A DNA stretch of 32,702 nucleotides from Mycobacteriaceae bacterium (lineage in GTDB: Bacteria > Actinomycetota > Actinomycetes > Mycobacteriales > Mycobacteriaceae), in assembly GCA_017882745.1 (NCBI GenBank), contig JADGOX010000338.1, positions 1 through 32,702 on the forward strand, given 5' to 3'. Positions 30,569-32,702 of the stretch are shown piece by piece (positions within the stretch are counted from its first letter, which is position 1; each line of letters opens with the position of its first letter). A model generated the notes under the pieces. The model was not told the origin of the DNA. It made no database searches and was given only the letters and a program-made list of their open reading frames with translations. The translations under genes and the position numbers were made by a program.

Positions 30569-30607
30569 GGTGCATGCCTCCCGAATCGTTGGCTTCTCAG
30601 AGTGTTC

Positions 30608-30634
30608 AACGTCCGGCAACCTGGAAAAAGTTCC
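30608..30634 (-). promoter_or_regulatory. Candidate ECF-sigma (SigE/SigH/SigR-type) promoter upstream of sigB
   Basis: Minus-strand GGAAC-N19-GTT (GGGAACTTTTTCCAGGTTGCCGGACGTT), about 40 nt upstream of the ATG. Confidence 0.5.
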
Positions 30635-30709
30635 CTGGGCGAAAGCCGCCGCACCGCGCTGACCTGCGGGATCAGGAGAGTATGGCTGAGAACTTCCTGA
30701 GAACAGACC

Positions 30710-31135
30710 TCAGGTCTCGACCAATACGGTGAACGGACCGTCGTTCACGGAGGCCACGGCCATGTCCGCGCCGAAGCGGCCGGAGTACGTGCGTACGCCC
30801 CGTTCACGCAGTGCGTCCAGCGCCGCTTCCACCAGCGCCTTGGCGTGCGTCGGACGTGCCGCTGCGGACCACGAGGGGCGGCGCCCCCTGCGGGTGTCGC
30901 CGTACAGGGTGAACTGGCTCACCACGAGGACCGGTGCGCCGGCGTCAAGGACCGAACGGTCCTCGCGCAGCAGGCGAAGCTCGGCGATCTTGCGGGCCAT
31001 GGTGGCAGCCGAGTCGAGGTCGTCGTCGAGGCCAACGGCGAGGAGCACGAGCAACCCGGGCTCCGTGAACGCCGCGACGACCTCGGTGTCAACGGTGACA
31101 CTGGCGCTGCACACGCGGGAGATGACGGCACGCAT
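30710..31135 (-). CDS. dtd: D-aminoacyl-tRNA deacylase
   Basis: 'MRAVISRVCSASVTVD', 'VLVVSQFTLYGDTRRGRRPSW' (SQFTLYGD) and 'NDGPFTVLVET' C-terminus. Confidence 0.96.
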   Translation of the reverse strand: MRAVISRVCSASVTVDTEVVAAFTEPGLLVLLAVGLDDDLDSAATMARKIAELRLLREDRSVLDAGAPVLVVSQFTLYGDTRRGRRPSWSAAARPTHAKALVEAALDALRERGVRTYSGRFGADMAVASVNDGPFTVLVET

Positions 31136-31154
31136 GGTTATGGGACAGACGTCG

Positions 31155-32045
31155 TCATTTGACGGAGCCGGCCATCACGCCTTGGACGAAGTACCGCTGG
31201 AAGGCGAAGAACACGATCAGCGGAACGATGAGCGAGAGGAACGCCCCAGGCGCGAGTATGTCGATGCTTGCACCGAAGGCGCGCATCTGTGAGGCCAGCG
31301 CCACCGTCAGTGGCTGTGTGGAGGAGTCGGAGAACACCAGCGCGACGAGCAGGTCGTTCCAGACCCAGAGGAACTGGAAGATCGCCAGCGAGGCAATGGC
31401 AGGCAGGCCGAGCGGCAGGATCACGGTGAGAAAGATGCGTACCTCGCCTGCGCCATCCATCCGTGCCGCCTCCAGCAGGTCCTTGGGGATTCCGGCGAAG
31501 TAGTTGCGGAACAAGAAGATGGCGAACGGCAGCCCGAATGCGATGTGGAAAACCACGAGACCGGTGATGGAGCCGTACACGCCCACCGAGCTGTAGAGCT
31601 TCACCACCGGGATGAGCGCGACTTGGATGGGGACGACGAGCAGCGCAATGACCGCGAGGAACAGCCAGTCGCGGCCCGGGAACTCCAGCCACGCGAAGGC
31701 GTATCCCGCGAGTGCGCCGATCACCACGACTCCCAGCGTGGACGGCACCGTGATCTCCACGGTGTTGAGGAAGGAGCTGGTGATCGCCGAGTTCGACAGC
31801 AGGTGCGAGTAGTTCTCGGCTGTGAGCTGTGCGGGATGCACCAGTGCTGACCACCACCCGCTGGTCGAGAAGTACTGCGGGTCGCGGGCGGACTGGATCA
31901 GCAGGCCGAAGGTCGGCAGCAACCAGAGCAGGGCAATCACGATGAGCAGGATCGTGACTGTGCTGCCGGTCAGGCGCGCCATCAGGCGCTGCGCGAGACT
32001 CCGGTTGCTGCTTCCGGTGACGATGTCGTTCCCTGCGGTGGTCAA
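31155..32045 (-). CDS. Carbohydrate ABC transporter permease (MalG-like)
   Basis: EAA loop '[26 protein letters not shown]', C-terminal '[13 protein letters not shown]'. Probable TTG start at 32045 overlapping the upstream TGA (TTGA). Confidence 0.88.
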   Translation of the reverse strand: MTTAGNDIVTGSSNRSLAQRLMARLTGSTVTILLIVIALLWLLPTFGLLIQSARDPQYFSTSGWWSALVHPAQLTAENYSHLLSNSAITSSFLNTVEITVPSTLGVVVIGALAGYAFAWLEFPGRDWLFLAVIALLVVPIQVALIPVVKLYSSVGVYGSITGLVVFHIAFGLPFAIFLFRNYFAGIPKDLLEAARMDGAGEVRIFLTVILPLGLPAIASLAIFQFLWVWNDLLVALVFSDSSTQPLTVALASQMRAFGASIDILAPGAFLSLIVPLIVFFAFQRYFVQGVMAGSVK

Positions 32046-32702
32046 CTCTGCTCCGTTCGGAAACGGCGGATGTTGAACAGCATCGCCGGGAGGACGAGGA
32101 GCACCAGGGCGATGCCGATGGCGCTGGAGCTGCCGTAGCTGCCCTGTGCATACAGCTGGTACATCTGCACTGCCAACACCGTCGCCGAGGGCCCGCTGCC
32201 GGTGCCCTGGGTCATGACGTAGACCAGGTCGAAGACCTTGAGCACGTTGATCACCAAGGTGACGAAGACGACCATGAGAACGGGTGCGAGCAGGGGAGCG
32301 GTGACCCTCCGGAACACCTGCCACTCCGAAGCGCCGTCGATGCGGGCCGCCTCCAGGACGTCACGTGGGATGGCTGCGAGGCCTGAGGCGATGAGGACCA
32401 TGGCAAAGCCGGCCCAGACCCACAGATAGGCGATGAGGATAGCCGGGGTGATGAGGTTGGGGCCAAGCCAGGAGACTCCGCCAAAGGGTGCCGCGAAGTT
32501 GCTGGCCGGCAGGCGGAGCTGGTAGCTCCCCGAGGTCAGCTTCGAGAAGTTGAAGGTTCCGTCGGCGGCAGTGGTGGTGGTGTCGACCACCTTCCCGTCC
32601 TGCAGGGCTTGGATCTCGATTCCGGGCAGTCCCAGCTCGTCTGTGTCGATGGTGCCCACGGTGCCGCCGCCACCTGCTGCGAAGTCGTTCCACACCGTCC
32701 CG
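32042..32702 (-). CDS. Carbohydrate ABC transporter permease (MalF-like), 5' truncated by window edge, with an inserted beta-sandwich-like segment
   Basis: EAA loop '[26 protein letters not shown]'; '[26 protein letters not shown]'; preceded by '[42 protein letters not shown]'. Confidence 0.87.
   Translation of the reverse strand, partial: GTVWNDFAAGGGGTVGTIDTDELGLPGIEIQALQDGKVVDTTTTAADGTFNFSKLTSGSYQLRLPASNFAAPFGGVSWLGPNLITPAILIAYLWVWAGFAMVLIASGLAAIPRDVLEAARIDGASEWQVFRRVTAPLLAPVLMVVFVTLVINVLKVFDLVYVMTQGTGSGPSATVLAVQMYQLYAQGSYGSSSAIGIALVLLVLPAMLFNIRRFRTEQS

Overview
This 32.7 kb window comes from a high-GC actinobacterial chromosome, probably Pseudonocardiales or a relative (inferred from mycothiol, WS/DGAT, LGFP and SigB/IdeR gene content; not proven). 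It is mostly densely packed chromosomal coding sequence. I found no convincing tRNA/rRNA, IS element, CRISPR array or prophage. In order, the genes are: HrpA helicase; DHA2 MFS efflux pump; secreted LGFP-NlpC/P60 protein; DUF3516 helicase; SRPBCC protein; alpha/beta hydrolase; DsbA-like oxidoreductase, convergent and overlapping with NhaA antiporter; a 923-aa ACT-GNAT-WS/DGAT fusion; nsrR-hmp; PAC2 protein; mscR-MBL hydrolase; DUF4192 protein; galE; ideR; acuC-pat (deacetylase plus GNAT/acyl-CoA-synthetase-like acetyltransferase); class I fumarase; SigB; Dtd; two sugar ABC permeases (the last truncated by the window edge). The observations most worth following up are: (1) the ACT-GNAT-WS/DGAT fusion; (2) a 39-bp element, 32/39 identical, upstream of both the alpha/beta hydrolase and that fusion gene; (3) the acuC-pat acetylation module, with an apparently degenerate synthetase active site in Pat; (4) the NsrR-Hmp / MscR nitrosative-stress neighbourhood; (5) paired palindromes upstream of the MFS pump; (6) a twin TTGTCCACA DnaA-box pair upstream of the DUF4192 gene; (7) an NhaA and DsbA pair encoded separately and convergently; (8) a transthyretin/CnaB-like insertion in a MalF-type permease. 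All assignments come from reading the sequence and translations; no database search was run.
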